Positions 21,696 through 35,383 are shown, numbered from the stretch's first letter. The stretch: DNA of 64,000 bases from Cololabis saira (GCF_033807715.1 NC_084599.1:13579125-13643124), one strand, 5' to 3'. Numbers and translations: made by a program. The notes: a model not told the origin generated them from the sequence alone.

Positions 21696-24600
21696 TCACA
21701 CGCAGCCTTCTGTGAGGAGGCCACTGCAGTCGATTTTCACTGCATCCAAAGTGAGCTTCCCTCCGAACCCCCGCAGCTCTGTGAAGCCGTTGTGACTGGG
21801 GAAGAACTCCTCCTCATTTTCACCCCAGTTGTCCATGTTTCCTTGCCCTTGCAATGGGAAGTCGTCGAAGGTGGAGTTTGTGTCCGGCGAGGTCTGCGTG
21901 TTGTTGGAGCTGTCCGAGTCGTGGGAGAAGCTCTTGATGTAAGTGGTCAGATACAGCAGTCTGGGCAGCTCGGTGTCTGGACTCAGGTTGGGCAGGAGAG
22001 GGAGCTGTGGGGAGATGTCTGTGGGTACAGAAGTGTCACCAGTCTGCTTGAACACCTCCTCCACATGTACCAGGTTGGCCTCTTCATCGCTCTCCGTCAG
22101 AGTGGTGTTAGTAGACGAGAGCTGGACTATCATCTTACCCTATTGGGAGAAAATACACTTGCTGACACGAAGAATAATGGCGGCGGTACGACGGCTGAAA
22201 TTTCCGTCCTTTTACATAACTACCTGCTCTCGTTTGCAATCTTGCGCCCACTTGCTGTTTGCAGGATCTGGCACAACTCTGGGTGTGAAGAACTGGAGAA
22301 ACACCCAGAACCTGAAGGAGAAATGTTTGAAACTGCTGAATAGCGCTGCGGGGAAATGTTTTAGAGTAACACAAGCATTGCTACAACTATTGCTTTCTGC
22401 AGCGTAAACGCCCAAAACAATGACAAGTGTTAAGCATACTTTTGGATCTAAAACACATTTGAGGTTGCTGTTGCACACGTACCTCTGCTTTAGCGCTGAA
22501 CTCTGGCACAGACACAGCAGAAACAGCAGCATCAGGACGGCGACCATACACAGCAACAGGAAGGACAGTTGGGTGTCCTCTGCAACAGAGACATCCAAGC
22601 ACAGGGGCGTTAGATTACAGCACTTGGTTCCTTTGATTTTAAACGGTTAGGGAAATTATTAAAATAAATATTGTAGTTGATAAAGGTTATTTTCATGAGC
22701 AAAAGTCGAGCACTGCAGTTTAGGCTACTAAAAAAACAGGAAAACGGTAATAATTTGTACAACGGAAAACATTGGGCTCACATGTTGTAGGCCTGTACTG
22801 TACGTTTAAACCTTTTGGAAAAGAAAAAAAAGATACGGTGCACCAAAGAAAGGAAAGTTTTGGGGAAACTTATTTTACTCAATGGGTTAAAACTACAGAT
22901 TTTGAACTTTTTGAGCAAAACTGGTCTGATTTAACAAGCAGGAGATTTTAAGTTGAGAGTGCAAAGTGAGCAGATCGACATAAGGTTTAAACGCTCTACA
23001 TCTTTAAAGTGAAAAGCTACACCTTTGGCAAAAAGTAACTAAATACTTTTACTCAGGAACAGTGCTTGAAGTTTAAAAAACTGAAAATGTAGTGTTTCAG
23101 TTTTGTTTTTACTTTATATTTAAGAGAACATTTTCAACAATATCCTTCTGGTTGTTGAAAGGAACATTACAGTTTTAAAACTGAATCTATATGAATCAAA
23201 GCAGCTTTTAGTGAGAACTGAAGGTGCTTGCAGCAAAATGGCAATTCATGTGAGCAAAGGCGATAACAGAGCTATATCAAAATAAATAGCTATTTTAGGA
23301 TCCGGACAAGACTCCAAAACTTTATTCCACTTAAGTGATAGTGTGGATAGGGTCTCTTTAGACAAGCTGAGCTCATCCTGATTTTAAAAGAATCCAGAAA
23401 GTGAATAAAAAGTTTGTCCTGTTGCTGCCATCTTGTAATAAATCCGTCGACAAGTTGACTACTGACAGTCACGCAAACATCAGCCGTGCCAGAAGTTTGG
23501 CACAAGTACAAGTCTTCACAGTTTGCTGGTTCAGTGTTTTAACTGCTTTTCATCAGGTGTTTCTATGGTATCCTGAAGTGTAATTACAAGCATTTCATAA
23601 GTGTTAACAGGTTTTATTGACAGTTGCATTGTTTCTACAGAGTCCATATTTGCAGTGTTGACCCTTCTTTTTCAAGAGCTCTGCACTTCACTCTACCACG
23701 CTGTCAACTTCTGGACCACACCCTGACTAGTGGAATCCCATCCTTCCATAGCCGATGCTCGTACTCTTGGGAGATGGTTTGGTACCGCTCTTTATTCCGG
23801 ACTATGTTCTTATGCAAAATTGCCCACCTCCTCGACTGGGAAACTACCCCAAACATGAATGATCCAGGACGCTTTGCTGCTGGCATGACAGAGGACCAAT
23901 GGTAACAAGTGGAGAAGTGGTTTCTTTGCTGCCCTTCTTGACGCCAGGCCATGGTCAGAAAGTCTCCCCCTCGTGGTTCATGTAGATGCACTCACTCCTG
24001 CCTGCTGCCATTCCTGAGCAACCTCTGCACTGGTGGGGACGCAATCCTGCAGCCTAGTCAACTTCAGGAAACGGTCCCGCACGACAACTGAACCTCTCGA
24101 TGATCCAATAAACGCTTGGTTTAGGTGCAATCCAGCCTCCTCGGCTGTAAAGCCCCGTTTTTGTGCAAATCAATGATGACTGCATGTGAGCTCTCATTGT
24201 TAACAGAGAAAGAACAGTGATTGCAATCACCCGCCTCCCTCTAAAGCTTCCAGTCTGTTATTCTGAGTCAATCAGCATGACAGAGTGATCTCCGGCCTCG
24301 TCCTCATCAACACTCTCACCTGTAATAACGAGAGAATCACTGACAGGATGTCAGCTGGTCCTTTTGTGTTGGCGGTGAAATGCAACACATTTCTTAAAAT
24401 ACATATTTCCATGGCAAATAGGGACTTTGCAATTGATTGCAATTCATCTGCTCACTCTTTATAACACTCTGGACCATATATGCCGATTCCATCATAAAAA
24501 CTGAGGCAGCAGATTCTGTTGAAAGCCATACTTTGATCATTCTCAGGTTATAATCTTTTCTACGAGGGTCTTTTTAACCCCCGAATGTTCCTTTAAATAA

Positions 24601-27600
24601 CTAGTTAACTTTCAAATTAAGATTATAACAAATAGTAAGGTTTTGAAGAGTGTGATGCTTTTTATCAATATTAGATTGTTTATCTAAAGAGAGAAGAAAC
24701 ACTTTTTAAATATTTATATTTCCCCCAAATTTGAAGGATGTACTTTAAATTTTGAAAATAAATAAATGAATAAATGAACAGCTGCTTACGCTTAATGAAG
24801 ATCTTGGTCTTTTGACTTGCAGGGCCTTCTCCCTTGGCGGTTGAAGCATTCATCCACACACTGTAGGTATCTGGAGGCAGATCTTTGATTATGTAAGTCA
24901 TCTCTGGTGCTTGCACAGTGTCTGGAAAAAGTATAGACACACACAGCAGGGAGAAGGGGAGTCATTTTATGTAAAAAAAACCACAAATACTCATGCATCT
25001 GTCTGCAGGTTTCATGCATCAACTCAACAGTAGATACTTTCGTCACATAAGGGACTGAAATTGAAAACAACAAAAACAAAAAATAGTGCATTTACAGCAG
25101 ATTATATTTTAATTTCCTCAGCATTCTGGTGATTATTTTTCACCCACTTCACTCCAAGAAAGATTAGTCTCCTCCTATATTTTCCTGATATTGTGCAAAC
25201 ATAACAAAATGATTAAACAACCACTTTCTTTTCATGAACAAGTAGCTCTTCAGTAAAACTTGAGTCCAGTAAACAAGCATGTAAAAGAGAGCAACAGCTT
25301 TGTGCTTTTGCACCAGAGTGTTTTAACCCAACACCACATCCTCTGAACATGGCAGAGAAAAAAGCCATCATGGCACACATGAGTTATATATTACGTAACT
25401 TTCTCTCTCACTCCTTTAATTTTTAAATGCTGAAGTAATATCACAAATGAGAAACTGAAATACACAGTTAGAGAAAACCCGAATGACTTCGGCAAGAATA
25501 AAAACATCCTTTTGCAATCGATATCAAGCACGGTTACAGTTGTGCTTACAAAGAGTCTTATGTCCACTGCTGTTCTGGAGACAGATGGTGTACGTGGTGA
25601 TGCAGCCTCTGCGCTGAGCCCTGGGGAGCGCCATCCAGGTGATCGTCACTTTGTTTCCCTCCACCCTTTCTTCAAAAGACCATGAGCCATCATTTTCTGG
25701 AGCTGCAAACAACAAGCAAAACACTAAAATACTGAATATGATAGACCTATTGCTCTAAACTATGTATCGGTATGTGTAGAAATGGCTAAATAAACAGAAA
25801 GCTGATAATACTCCTGAATCATACCTGACTCCACAGTAGCAAATGGTTTAAGTCTGGTCTTAGTCGCTGAGCTCTTATCATAAAAGACATACACTGCTCC
25901 CTCATAGCACTCGTACGGCTTAATTCCTGCATAAAGGAAGACAGTGAAGAGACCGTATAAGCATAATGGAGGAGGAAAAGGTATCAAAATGTATTTTTTT
26001 CATAAAGTAACTGTCCATCACTGCCTCTGCTATGTAGCCACCCACCTGTGATGACAGTATGGGTCTCATTCTGGCCCAGTTTGATCCATCTGAGCTCTTC
26101 CAACTTGCAGCCCTCTGGGTACCACTCCAACACGTAACGGGAGGGTGCAGTTTCAGGTTTCCTCCAGGAGATGGAGATAGATTGATTGGGTGCTGTTACC
26201 CGCAGACCCAGAAGAGGCGTGTCTGAAAAGAGGTAAGCAGCATGTAATCGAGTCACTAGTGATGTAGAAAGGAAAAAAAGTTATGGATGCATCTTTAACT
26301 GTCCTCTTTTGGAGTTCCACCTACAGGACATTGAAGGTGTATAAGAGTGACTTATAATCATGTGGAAGTGGGCAGGGGTGGGTAAACGTAAACAGCATTT
26401 CTTTTTCTCCACTGCTAATCTTGGAGTGCATAAAACAATAAGTGTTTGGAGATTTAGTTGGTTGTTTTTCTTATTTACCTTCTGTGTGATGTGTTGTTAT
26501 GGTTGCAGGGGGAGATGACCCTTTGGAGTTGCGAGCCCACATCGTCACTTCACAGTCATCACAGTAGTAGGGAAGTGAATAACTCCTGACATCAGCACTG
26601 ACATTAGTGGTGTTATTCAGGTTTGGGTTGTTAAGTCTGATTGTGTAATCAAGGATCTTCCCTCTAGAGATGATCACGCTGGCCTCCTGCAATCAGAACA
26701 ATCTTTAAAAATAAGTTTTCACTTCAGTGTTGTATCTTTTTTTTTTTTATTTTGTTCTTGATGACTGAAGGGTGCAGAGTAGAAGGAAAATTAAATGATT
26801 ATAGGAGCTATTGATTTACACACCGCTCAAAATCAATCACACTGCCAAGATGAGTATATGAGACACATCATTTCTGTTCAGGTCTTCTTTTTCTTGTAAA
26901 CTGAAACTGCTGGTGTCTGCTGACAGGTTTCACTTACCTCTCACTGTCTGTATTGCGGCACTAAAAGAACATAGGTGTGTCTGTGGTAGAATTTGGAAAC
27001 ATGTATTGTGTGTGTGTGGATATCACACATAAGTCGAGGTGACATGGTCAAGGTTTGACATTTAGTTTATGCAGAACAAAGCAGAGAAGCAGGTAGACCA
27101 GAAAGTGTTACTATGGCTACAGCACCGCACAAACACACAATGACAGAGTGAGAAGGAGACTCAGTGCTTGAAGACCTCAAAACCCTCAGGCTCATGAAGA
27201 GTTACATGCTGCTGTGCATTGTAGCTATTCAATGATAAAGGATGGTGGTCATTCATAATTTAAACATACAAGGTTTCCGTTTTCAAAACTACATGCTTTA
27301 CCTCTGATAGGTAGCCTACTGATTTTTGTCAAAATGTAATATGTAGTACGACCCCAGTTACAAAAAATTTGGGACGCTGTGCAAAGTGTCAACAAAAATA
27401 GAATTACCATATTTTCTGGACTATAACCCGCACCTCTATATAAGCCGCATCCGCTCTATTTTTAAAAAAATAATAAAAGAAAGATATACAAGCTGCACCT
27501 GTATATAAGCCGCATCCGCTCTATTTTAAAAAAAAAAAAAGATATGCAAGCCGCAGATATTTATGTTGTTAGATTAGATATTTACTACATGTACAGAAGG

Positions 27601-30600
27601 ATTTTGAACTGTAAATGATGTACATGTTTGTACCTAAATAGATCCTTTCCTAACAGTGTCTTTTAACACGACAGCAACTTTTTACTGATTAAAACGGGAC
27701 AGAACCAAGAGAAAATAACCGGTATTTATTTATCTATTTATCTGTTTGAAATCTGCTTCTACCTACTTCTATCTGTTAAAGAAGAAGTAGCATATTCTTC
27801 TGTGCATTTATTTTGTCTTAGTTTTGATTCTAATTCCGGTTAGAGCGCCCCGAGCGGTGGAAGAAAAATCCACAGAATAGCCGCATCTTTGTCTAAGCCG
27901 CATGGTTGAAAACCTATGAAAAAAGTAGCAGCTTATAGTCCAGAAAATACGGTAAATGATTTGAAAATGATGACAAATCTCATAAACCCATATTTTATTC
28001 CCAGTAGAACATAAACGGGCATATCAGACGTTGACACTGGCTTTTCACCGTTTCATGGAAAATATTAGATCATTTTGAATTTGATGGCAGCAACACATCT
28101 CAAATAAGTTGGAACTGAGGCAACTAATTAGGTTAATTAGCAACAGCTCAAAAAACACGAGTGTATGAAAGGAGCCTTGCAGAATGGCAGAGCCTTTGAG
28201 ACCTAAAGCAGGGCAAAGGTTCACCATTCAGCGACATACTGTGTCAAAAAATTGTGGAACGATTTCAGGAAAATGTTCTTTAACGTAAAATTGAAAAGAC
28301 TTTAAAGATCCCACCATCTACAGTGTATAATATCGTCAAAAGATCCAGACAATCAGGAGAAAAGGTTGAAGGTCAAAACTGGATGCTTGTAATCTCTGGG
28401 TCCTCAGGCACCACAGCATTAAAATCAGACCTGATACTCTACTATAAAGCACTGCATGAACTCAGGAAGACTTCCTGAGATCACAGTTTATGAACACACT
28501 TCACTGTGTAGTCCACAGATGCAGATTTCAGCTCTTTCAAGAAAATAAGAAGCTATATGTGAACATGATCCAGTAACCCCACCATCTTCTCTAGACCAAA
28601 GCTCATGTAAAATGACAACATGGAAAACTGTTATGTTGTCTGACTGACCAAATTCTAAGATTCTTTTGGAAATCATGGAAACCGTATCCTACAGACGTCA
28701 GAGGAGATGAATCATCCAGCGTGTTATCAACACTTAGCTCAAGAGCCTGCATCTCTGATGGTATGGGGTTGCATTGGGGCCTGTCGCGTGGGCAGCTTCC
28801 ACATTTGGAAAGGCACCATCAATGCTAAAAAGTACATGGGCGTTTTAAAGCAATATATACTCCCATCTAGAAAATGTCTCATTCAGGGAAGGCCTTGCAT
28901 ATTTCAGCGGGACAGTGCTAAACCACAGACTGCATCCAACGCAACAGCATGGCTTCGCAGGAGAAGAGTGTGGGTGCTGAGCTGGTCTGCCTGCAGTGCA
29001 GACACAATACAAAACATTTGCCTTGTCATGAAACGGAAACTCCGGCAATGAAGACCCAAGGCCGTTGCACAGCTAGAATCCTTCATCAAACAAGAAGACA
29101 ATATTGCTCCCCTAGCGCTCTGCAACTGTTCTCCTCACTTCCCAAATGTTTACAGACAGCTGTTAAAAGAAGAGGGGATGCTACATAATGGTAAACTTTG
29201 CCCTGTTTCAACTTTTTTGAGATGTGTTGCCATCAAATTCAAAATTATCTATTTGTTCTATCTGTTTTACATGAGATGGTAAAATATCTACGTGTCAACA
29301 TCTTATATGTTGTTAATGTTGCACTGGGAATAAAAATAGGTGTTTATGAGATTTGAAAATCCTTGCATTACACTTTACACAGCATCGCAACTTTTTTTGG
29401 AAAGTTGCACAATCTGCAGTATACAAAAAATACTTAAATGATTTGCTACTTCCAGAAATAATTTCCAGTATTTAACTAATCAGTCCACTGTGCACGATGT
29501 ATCACCCGCATAGCAGAAGCAGGTCATAACGGATGTGTGTGACTTGTTTCTGCATTTACAGAAGGCGATGGGGTGTGAGGAGTTGGAATGTCACACCAGA
29601 TACTGAAACCGAAGGTTCATCTTTCATAATGTCTATTCTCATTGAGAATACTGGATAACTTTTATCAACATAACAAGTTAAATACTTTTTGCGAACACAT
29701 TTTATTTCTGATATCTTTGTTTACTTGACTTGGGTAATATTCATATGATGTTTGAAAGGATATTTTTTTTAGAAATCCTGCAAATTCACAAGCGTTTACA
29801 GGTCAACAGGTACCACTGTATTACAAACACTCACATTGCTGTAAAAAAAAAAAAAAAATAAATGTAGAAGACTTTTAGATTATATTTTAAAGAGAGCTAC
29901 CTTCCAGAAGACTCTCATGGACCCTAAGTCAGATGCATGGGCGAACCACACGTCCAGTGCTTGGGCAGGGGCTGAAAAACAAAATAACACATTCTTTGAA
30001 GGCTGTCAAACCTCCCATGTGCAGCTGTTGGTTTCCTGTGAGCTGAAGACTAACATGAATATACGACAAACTCAACCCTTTCACATTGCAAAGGCAGTTT
30101 TCTGTGAAGTATGGTTACTGTATTTACAGTTGGTGGATTCACACCCTAAGAACATGTGATAAAACCAGTGAGGAGGAAAATGTCACTCCACCCTTTTTAA
30201 AAGAACATAGAAAAATGTTTCCAAATGTGAGCAGTCCCTGGTTGTGAGTTTTGAACATTTAAATGAGATGAAACTTAGTTTCAGCAGGACAGAACAAAAA
30301 ACATTTTAGTTTTATACAATTTCATTGACTTAATTTGAACAAATATTACATTGCAAACACTACATGGTTGCATAAGTGACATCACTTTGACTGCATGTGA
30401 GTTGAAATGCAGTTAGAAAGTAGAAAAAAAATGAGTGCATAAAACAACTTAATCAAATCAGTTAAATTTGCACTTCTATGAAGGGATATTACTACTTTCT
30501 ACAAATGGTGAAATAAATTCTTTACTATAAGGTTAATTTCTTTGAGCACAGGTAATATATGTTTTCAAGCCTATTACGGTGTCCTGGATTCAACCAGTGA

Positions 30601-33600
30601 CTGTGAAAGGGTCATGACAATAACCTTGCTGTCACCAAAGATATCCTTTGTGGAGTTTTGTTTTCTTTCAATGTGGCTCACATCGGTTTTTTTTATGTAC
30701 ACATAACAGGCTATGCAAAGTTTTAAAAAAACAACAAACCTACAGGTATTTATTTTCTCCCACGGAGGACTCTGCTCCTGAACTGTCAGACACAATTAAT
30801 TGTGTTGATCAATTCTCCCTTCATATGTTTCCATCAACTTGTAACAAAGCTGCCTAACGTCTTCCTAATGGCTTTTCTGGCTTTTTTTTATGGAACAGGA
30901 GCAAACAATGTTGGCCATTATGTCTGTATCTCTCCTCTTTCTGTTCTTCATTCTCTCTGTCTGTTCTCTCTTTTCCTGCTCTGCCCAGTCTGGCCCCCGA
31001 CAGGAGGGTCCCCTTTATGATCCTGGTCCTGCTCAAGGTTTCTTCCCTGCTAAAGGAGAGTTTTTCCTTGCCATTGGTTGGCTTAAGGTTTTTCTACCAC
31101 AAGGGGAGTTTTTACCTGACATCGTTTATGTAATAATTGCTCGGGGGTCATGTTCTGGGTCTATGGAAAGCACCTAGAGACAATTTCTATTGTAATAGAC
31201 TGTATATAAATAAAATTGAATTAACCTATTGTCGTAGATTTCGGTTTGAAAAAGAAAATAAAAAAAAGTATACTTTTTCACGCCGTTACCGATTGCTGTA
31301 ACTGGAAACTTATAACCTGCCACAGCTGCACATACATAACTTAAAAATTCAATACGAGACCTGCATATCTTCACACCATCAGTAGTACCAGCTAAGTGGA
31401 AACATTTCCCATAACGCATTGCTTTCCTCTTTACTAACTTCTGAACCTCTTGCTTAATCTTTACCGTCTGAAAATCTTTACAACAGCATAAAAAAATCTA
31501 TGCAAGATATTGCAAACATTTTTACTTATCATTTAAATTTGCTTTTTTTCCCCGGACATCAGCGATTGAGTGAAACGTAACTGTACTGTCTGATAACTAC
31601 ACTGATAAAATGCTGTAGAGTTTGACTGACGACTGAATGCGTGGTATTTTTCATCAGTAAATGCAATAAACGCAGGCCTTTGAACAGTTTTCACAGAACT
31701 GCTTGTGAAGACACAACTGCTTACCCTCTTCTTCAGTAGAGCTTGAAACTTCTGCGCTCCAGTTACTCCATAGGCCTGTGCTGAATTTGGCTCTGGCTCT
31801 GAAATGGTAAAGCCTGTAGGGCTCCAGAGAGGACACTGACCAAACCAGGGATGAAATCATCTGCACAACCTGTAGGTCATCAACACATTTATATTTTAAA
31901 CCCAACTGTGAACATTACACCTAGGAGCTTGAATCTTTTTATTGTGTTAATTGCACATTATGAACACATAAAGAAGACATAAAAGGTCAAATTTCAGTTC
32001 GTTTCAGAGACTGATGCGTCATTGTGGATTTGTCTGCACTCATATCTGCCTTCAGCTCTGAATCAGCAGAAGAAAATGAGAGCTGCTCATACAGCTACTG
32101 TATATTTTTAGCCAAGTCTCATAAGAAAACCTACAGTATAGCAGGTACAGTAGTTCTGGTACAAAGTTGTCTCACTTATCTACGGATAAAAATCCTGAGA
32201 TGCCAAATAACCTGAAGGTCCTTGTGTGACTGACAGATTGACTCAGACAAACATAGTCTGGGCTCATTTGTTTGAAACTGCAACATTTTGCATTATGGAG
32301 CATCCAATATGACATTTTGCGTAACCTTTTGCAATTTCTACATGTCATCAACAGCCACTGATTTCTAAGGTTATGAATAAATTCAGATGGTTAAAACTTC
32401 TTACCGAGTCTGGATCAGTTGTCCATTGGTGCGATTCAGATCTGTATTGGATCTGCAGGTGCGGAGTCCTCACTAACTGCTCCACTTTGATGATGCACTT
32501 CCTTGAAGAACACTCAGGCTGCCCGAGCACCGGGACTGATGGCATCACTACCCGGACCAACACAACAGAACATGGAAAATTACAATCAGAAATCTGCAAC
32601 GGCTATTTTATTTTTTATTCATATTGTTATTTTTGTTTAGATCTTTCCATGATTGTTGGGAGTCAACCACAAAGTTGAATATAAGAGTAAAAACCAACAT
32701 TTCCACTGCAAAACTCCTGCTACAATATCTTTTTGCTTTAACAAACAACTATAAACTGCCATTGTCTGTCTTACCAATGTCACTGAGTCTGTAGTTAGCA
32801 ACAGAGGACTCCACAGAGCCCAGTGAATTTTGGGCTTGAACCCACACCGATATTTGCTGAACTGATCTGGACAGATTGAAACCAGCCGACGGTGACGCAG
32901 TTCCTTTACCGGACACATTGTACAGAACTGGGCCTTCTGTGTGGTTCCCAGATCCAGTTCTCACCCTGAAACCCACAAAACCAAGTTTCAGCTGAAAACA
33001 TGAGACTGCATATACTCATACGCATATAGTATCATATTATTGAGGAGTACTGACCGAAGCGTTGAATTATTGGGAAGATAAGTCTCCCGTCCTCTGTTCC
33101 AAGTGCAGACCACATCTCCACTCTCATTTCTTAAGATGTTGTAGATGCATTTAATTTCTTCTGGGCGATCTGGTGGATCTGGACAAGGGGACAAAAATCC
33201 AACAGAATCATATAAAGTACTGCTATTGTGTGGAAGAACAAAGAGTTTTCAGAAATGTGTAATATCTATATAATATCTCCTTTTTCTAAAAAACTAAACT
33301 AAACAACAAATATTCTATCAGTAAGGATGAGCAATGGTAGCTTTTGTTAGTTAGTAATTTGTTAGAGGTGGACATAGACTTGTTCATATTCTTGAGTGGA
33401 TGTTTCAGTTTAGGGAACTACAATGCTGCATGTTTTTAAAAACAAAACAAAAAAAACTGTCACACCTCTTTGGTGAGAAGGCTGATTTAACTGTGAACTC
33501 TGTTTATTAAGAGAACAGAAAGCAGAAGCAACAGCTCTTAAACATCTTTTTAAGCATCCTGCAAGAGTTTTCTGTCAGTTCAGTTTTGAAGGTCTATCAA

Positions 33601-34294
33601 TTACATTCGGATGGCAATTTATTATCTATGGAAACTCATGAATTAACTTTCCTGCTCACTTACATCCAGCTAAGATGTCCAGTCCGCAGGGGTCCAGTGC
33701 ACGATGACAGTCACAGTAACAGCTGTATGTTGTTCTGTCTGTTATATTTGCCACATTTACATATATGGTTGTAGAATTCAGCTGGGTGTGCTCCTGCTGT
33801 TTGGGGTGGTTATCTTCATAGCTGTGCATGGATCCCTGACACCTGCAGTTGAAGGTGCAGTAAACCTGGAACTTGGACCCTCGCTGCACCACAGAGCCAG
33901 AACTGGACCAGAGGACGCAGGATGTCTCACCTAAGACCAGAAGTGTTATTTTCAAGATTGGATTTCCCCCTTCCCTTTCCTCCCTTCAGTTCCGAGACGC
34001 TCTTGAGTTACACACAAAAACACTTTTCTCATGCAGACTTAATTGGCACATTGTAATATATCAATATGTTTACAACCCAGAAACAAAAATATCGAAATTG
34101 GCCTTTTCCAGAATATCTTTTTGTTTTGTTTTTTTTTTCTTCTAAAAAAAGATGATCATGACGTGTTTCAACTATACTTTCTGTGAATAGTCCGTGAACA
34201 GAAGTGTGAGTTTACGCATGTATCTGAGCTTACCCACGCAGGACTGCACGGCCAGCACGGTGACTGTGATGACAATGAGCCACGACCGGAACAT
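21696..34294 (-). CDS. il12rb2: Interleukin-12 receptor beta 2 (gp130-type class I cytokine receptor)
   Basis: Signalling chain of the IL-12 receptor; in mammals it acts on T and NK cells through JAK2 and STAT4. Coding exons in transcript order: 34294-34234, 33930-33664, 33178-33055, 32965-32775, 32547-32405, 31869-31725, 29971-29901, 26686-26479, 26222-26046, 25926-25825, 25702-25550, 24921-24790, 22579-22483, 22311-22224, 22139-21696. The total of 2403 nt closes frame (800 aa). Order: signal peptide (MFRSWLIVITVTVLAVQSC); cysteine-rich Ig-like domain in one exon; cytokine-binding module with paired cysteines and WSNWS (296-300); three fibronectin III domains; transmembrane helix (about 596-616); box 1 with VVPDPANS (636-643); short tail. 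The C-terminus has KLTLDAVKIDC, matching human KLTLDQLKMRC. LDVWF and VPDPANS also match human IL12RB2. Position beside SERBP1 agrees. The tail has only two tyrosines (716, 720). Confidence 0.88.
23615..24570 (-). mobile_element. Degenerate Tc1-like element in an il12rb2 intron
   Basis: The tract matches, from memory, a common fish Tc1-like transposon. On the plus strand it carries antisense transposase blocks such as GCTGCCATTCCTGAGCAA, TTGCTGCCCTTCTTGACGCC and TTAGGTGCAATCC, and near the 3' side CAGCATGACAGAGTGATCTC and GGATGTCAGCTGGTCCTTTT. The transposase on the minus strand is full of stops and indels. It lies between the last FNIII exon and the transmembrane exon of il12rb2. Confidence 0.7.
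27350..29402 (+). mobile_element. Tc1-like transposon remnant, plus strand, with a nested MITE
   Basis: The ends are related inverted sequences: ACAAAAAATTTGGGACGCTG at 27360 and, from the right, CCAAAAAAAGTTGCGATGCTG. Decayed transposase is visible around 28700-29190, including TCTGATGGTATGGGGTTGC, GGCACCATCAATGCTAAAA and TTTCAGCGGGACAGTGCTAA, the region of the DDE catalytic core. Many stops make it inactive. A 546-bp MITE interrupts it at 27407-27952. The element occupies the il12rb2 intron between exons 7 and 8. Confidence 0.75.
27407..27952. mobile_element. 546-bp MITE with TA flanks nested in the Tc1-like element
   Basis: The left end CCATATTTTCTGGACTATAA and the right end read on the minus strand, CCGTATTTTCTGGACTATAA, are inverted repeats. 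TA lies on both sides (27405-27406 and 27953-27954). The interior has two copies of an ATATAAGCCGCATCCGCTCT block at 27439 and 27504. Removing it restores continuity of the host element. Confidence 0.78.
29972..31724. other. il12rb2 intron 6 with an L2-like 3' UTR fragment
   Basis: Intron between exons 6 and 7. From about 30900 to 31222 on the plus strand it holds an L2-type 3' UTR: TCTGGCCCCCGACAGGAGGG, CCTGGTCCTGCTCAAGGTTT, GGCTTAAGGTTTTTCT, TTCTGGGTCTATGG and the tail ATATAAATAAAATTGAATTA. The rest is unremarkable AT-rich sequence. Confidence 0.6.
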
Positions 34295-34427
34295 TGTCAC
34301 AAATAGGCACCAGAAACTGCACAAGCGTCTTACATTGGCTCTGGAGCTGCTAGTTCCCCTTAAAACAAGCACATGCACGCTTATAAATACAAATATATAT
34401 ATATATATATATACAGTAGCCTATAGT

Positions 34428-34430
34428 AAT

Positions 34431-34510
<80 letters not shown>
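34428..34510 (+). repeat. (TAAG)n microsatellite
   Basis: About 20 uninterrupted TAAG units, placed 130 bp upstream of the il12rb2 start codon (gene on the minus strand), followed directly by an AGTTTATTTATATAGCACCT block that is a LINE/SINE 3' end. Microsatellite growth at a retroposon tail is the likely origin. Confidence 0.92.
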
Positions 34511-34900
34511 GTTTATTTATATAGCACCTTTCACAGATATAAAATGCTTTACATTAAAAGAAGGCACACAAATTAAAAGAGATTAAAAAGAAAAGATACC
34601 AATAGTATACATATATATAAAAACCTAGATAAAATTAACAGGGTACAGAAAACAGCAATGGGCTGGCATGTTAAAAACATAGTCGCAACGCACAATTAAA
34701 AACATAGCAGCAACGCAAAGACACAATAAATGAACAGTTAACCAAAAGCCTGTCTGAATAAAAACGTTTTCAGCTGCTTCATAAAGCCTTCACATGAGTC
34801 TAGAGAACGCAGTTGTGAAGGGAGAGCATTCCATCATTTTGGCGCAACAGCTTGAAAAGCACGGTCACCTCTGGATTTAGTATACAGTACCGTGCCTGCA
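34511..34900 (-). repeat. Retroposon 3' end (LINE or SINE tail)
   Basis: Starts GTTTATTTATATAGCACCTT and continues through GGAGAGCATTCCATCATTTTG and AGCTTGAAAAGCACGGTC, blocks common in teleost LINE 3' regions. The orientation is inferred from the AT-rich tail at the low-coordinate side. Confidence 0.5.
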
Positions 34901-35275
34901 AGTAGAGCCACATATTCACTCAGATCAACAGTTTATAAGTTTGTTTTTTAGAAAACAATTAACTGTTTGATCAGTTCCACGTCAATTATATATACAGACA
35001 GCGATAATTATTAGGAAAGTATAGCTTACATTTGAAGTACAGCGGAGTCGCCAACTAATGCGCCGCAGCCGGCTCATCTGCAGCTGCGTAAAACAGGACG
35101 GTGCCACAAACTGGGAGGAAAAATGTCCAAAAAAACTCACAAGGACCTCATATCCCACCATTAAATCCGCGTTTCTCCTGACATGTTGGGAGCGTTTATC
35201 CGTCATCGTATCTGACTGAACACCTTCGTGTAGTACAGTGCACACACAGACATGCGTGCTGGCGGCCGCCTCCAG

Positions 35276-35383
35276 ACTGATTTATGGTTCCGCGTTACCC
35301 CAACGCAGACCCATCGCCACAGGCTACGCCGTACCCTACGGCGTAGGGCTGCGTCGTTTTAACGCAGAACCATAATTCAGGCT
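35276..35383. repeat. Short palindromic mini-element, copy 2 of 4
   Basis: Begins GACTGATTTATGGTTCCGCG and ends with the inverse AACGCAGAACCATAATTCAG. The centre has two TACGCCGTA-type blocks. It lies about 1 kb upstream of il12rb2. Confidence 0.78.

Noticed and set aside
21552..22343. Plus-strand open frame of 263 aa opposite the il12rb2 tail
   Set aside because: It is the antisense shadow of the last two il12rb2 exons. It runs over the intron between them, has no domain, and the minus strand closes a complete 15-exon frame.
28707..29190. Open frames at 28707-29051 and 28949-29188 as genes
   Set aside because: They are fragments of the decayed Tc1-like transposase, in shifting frames.
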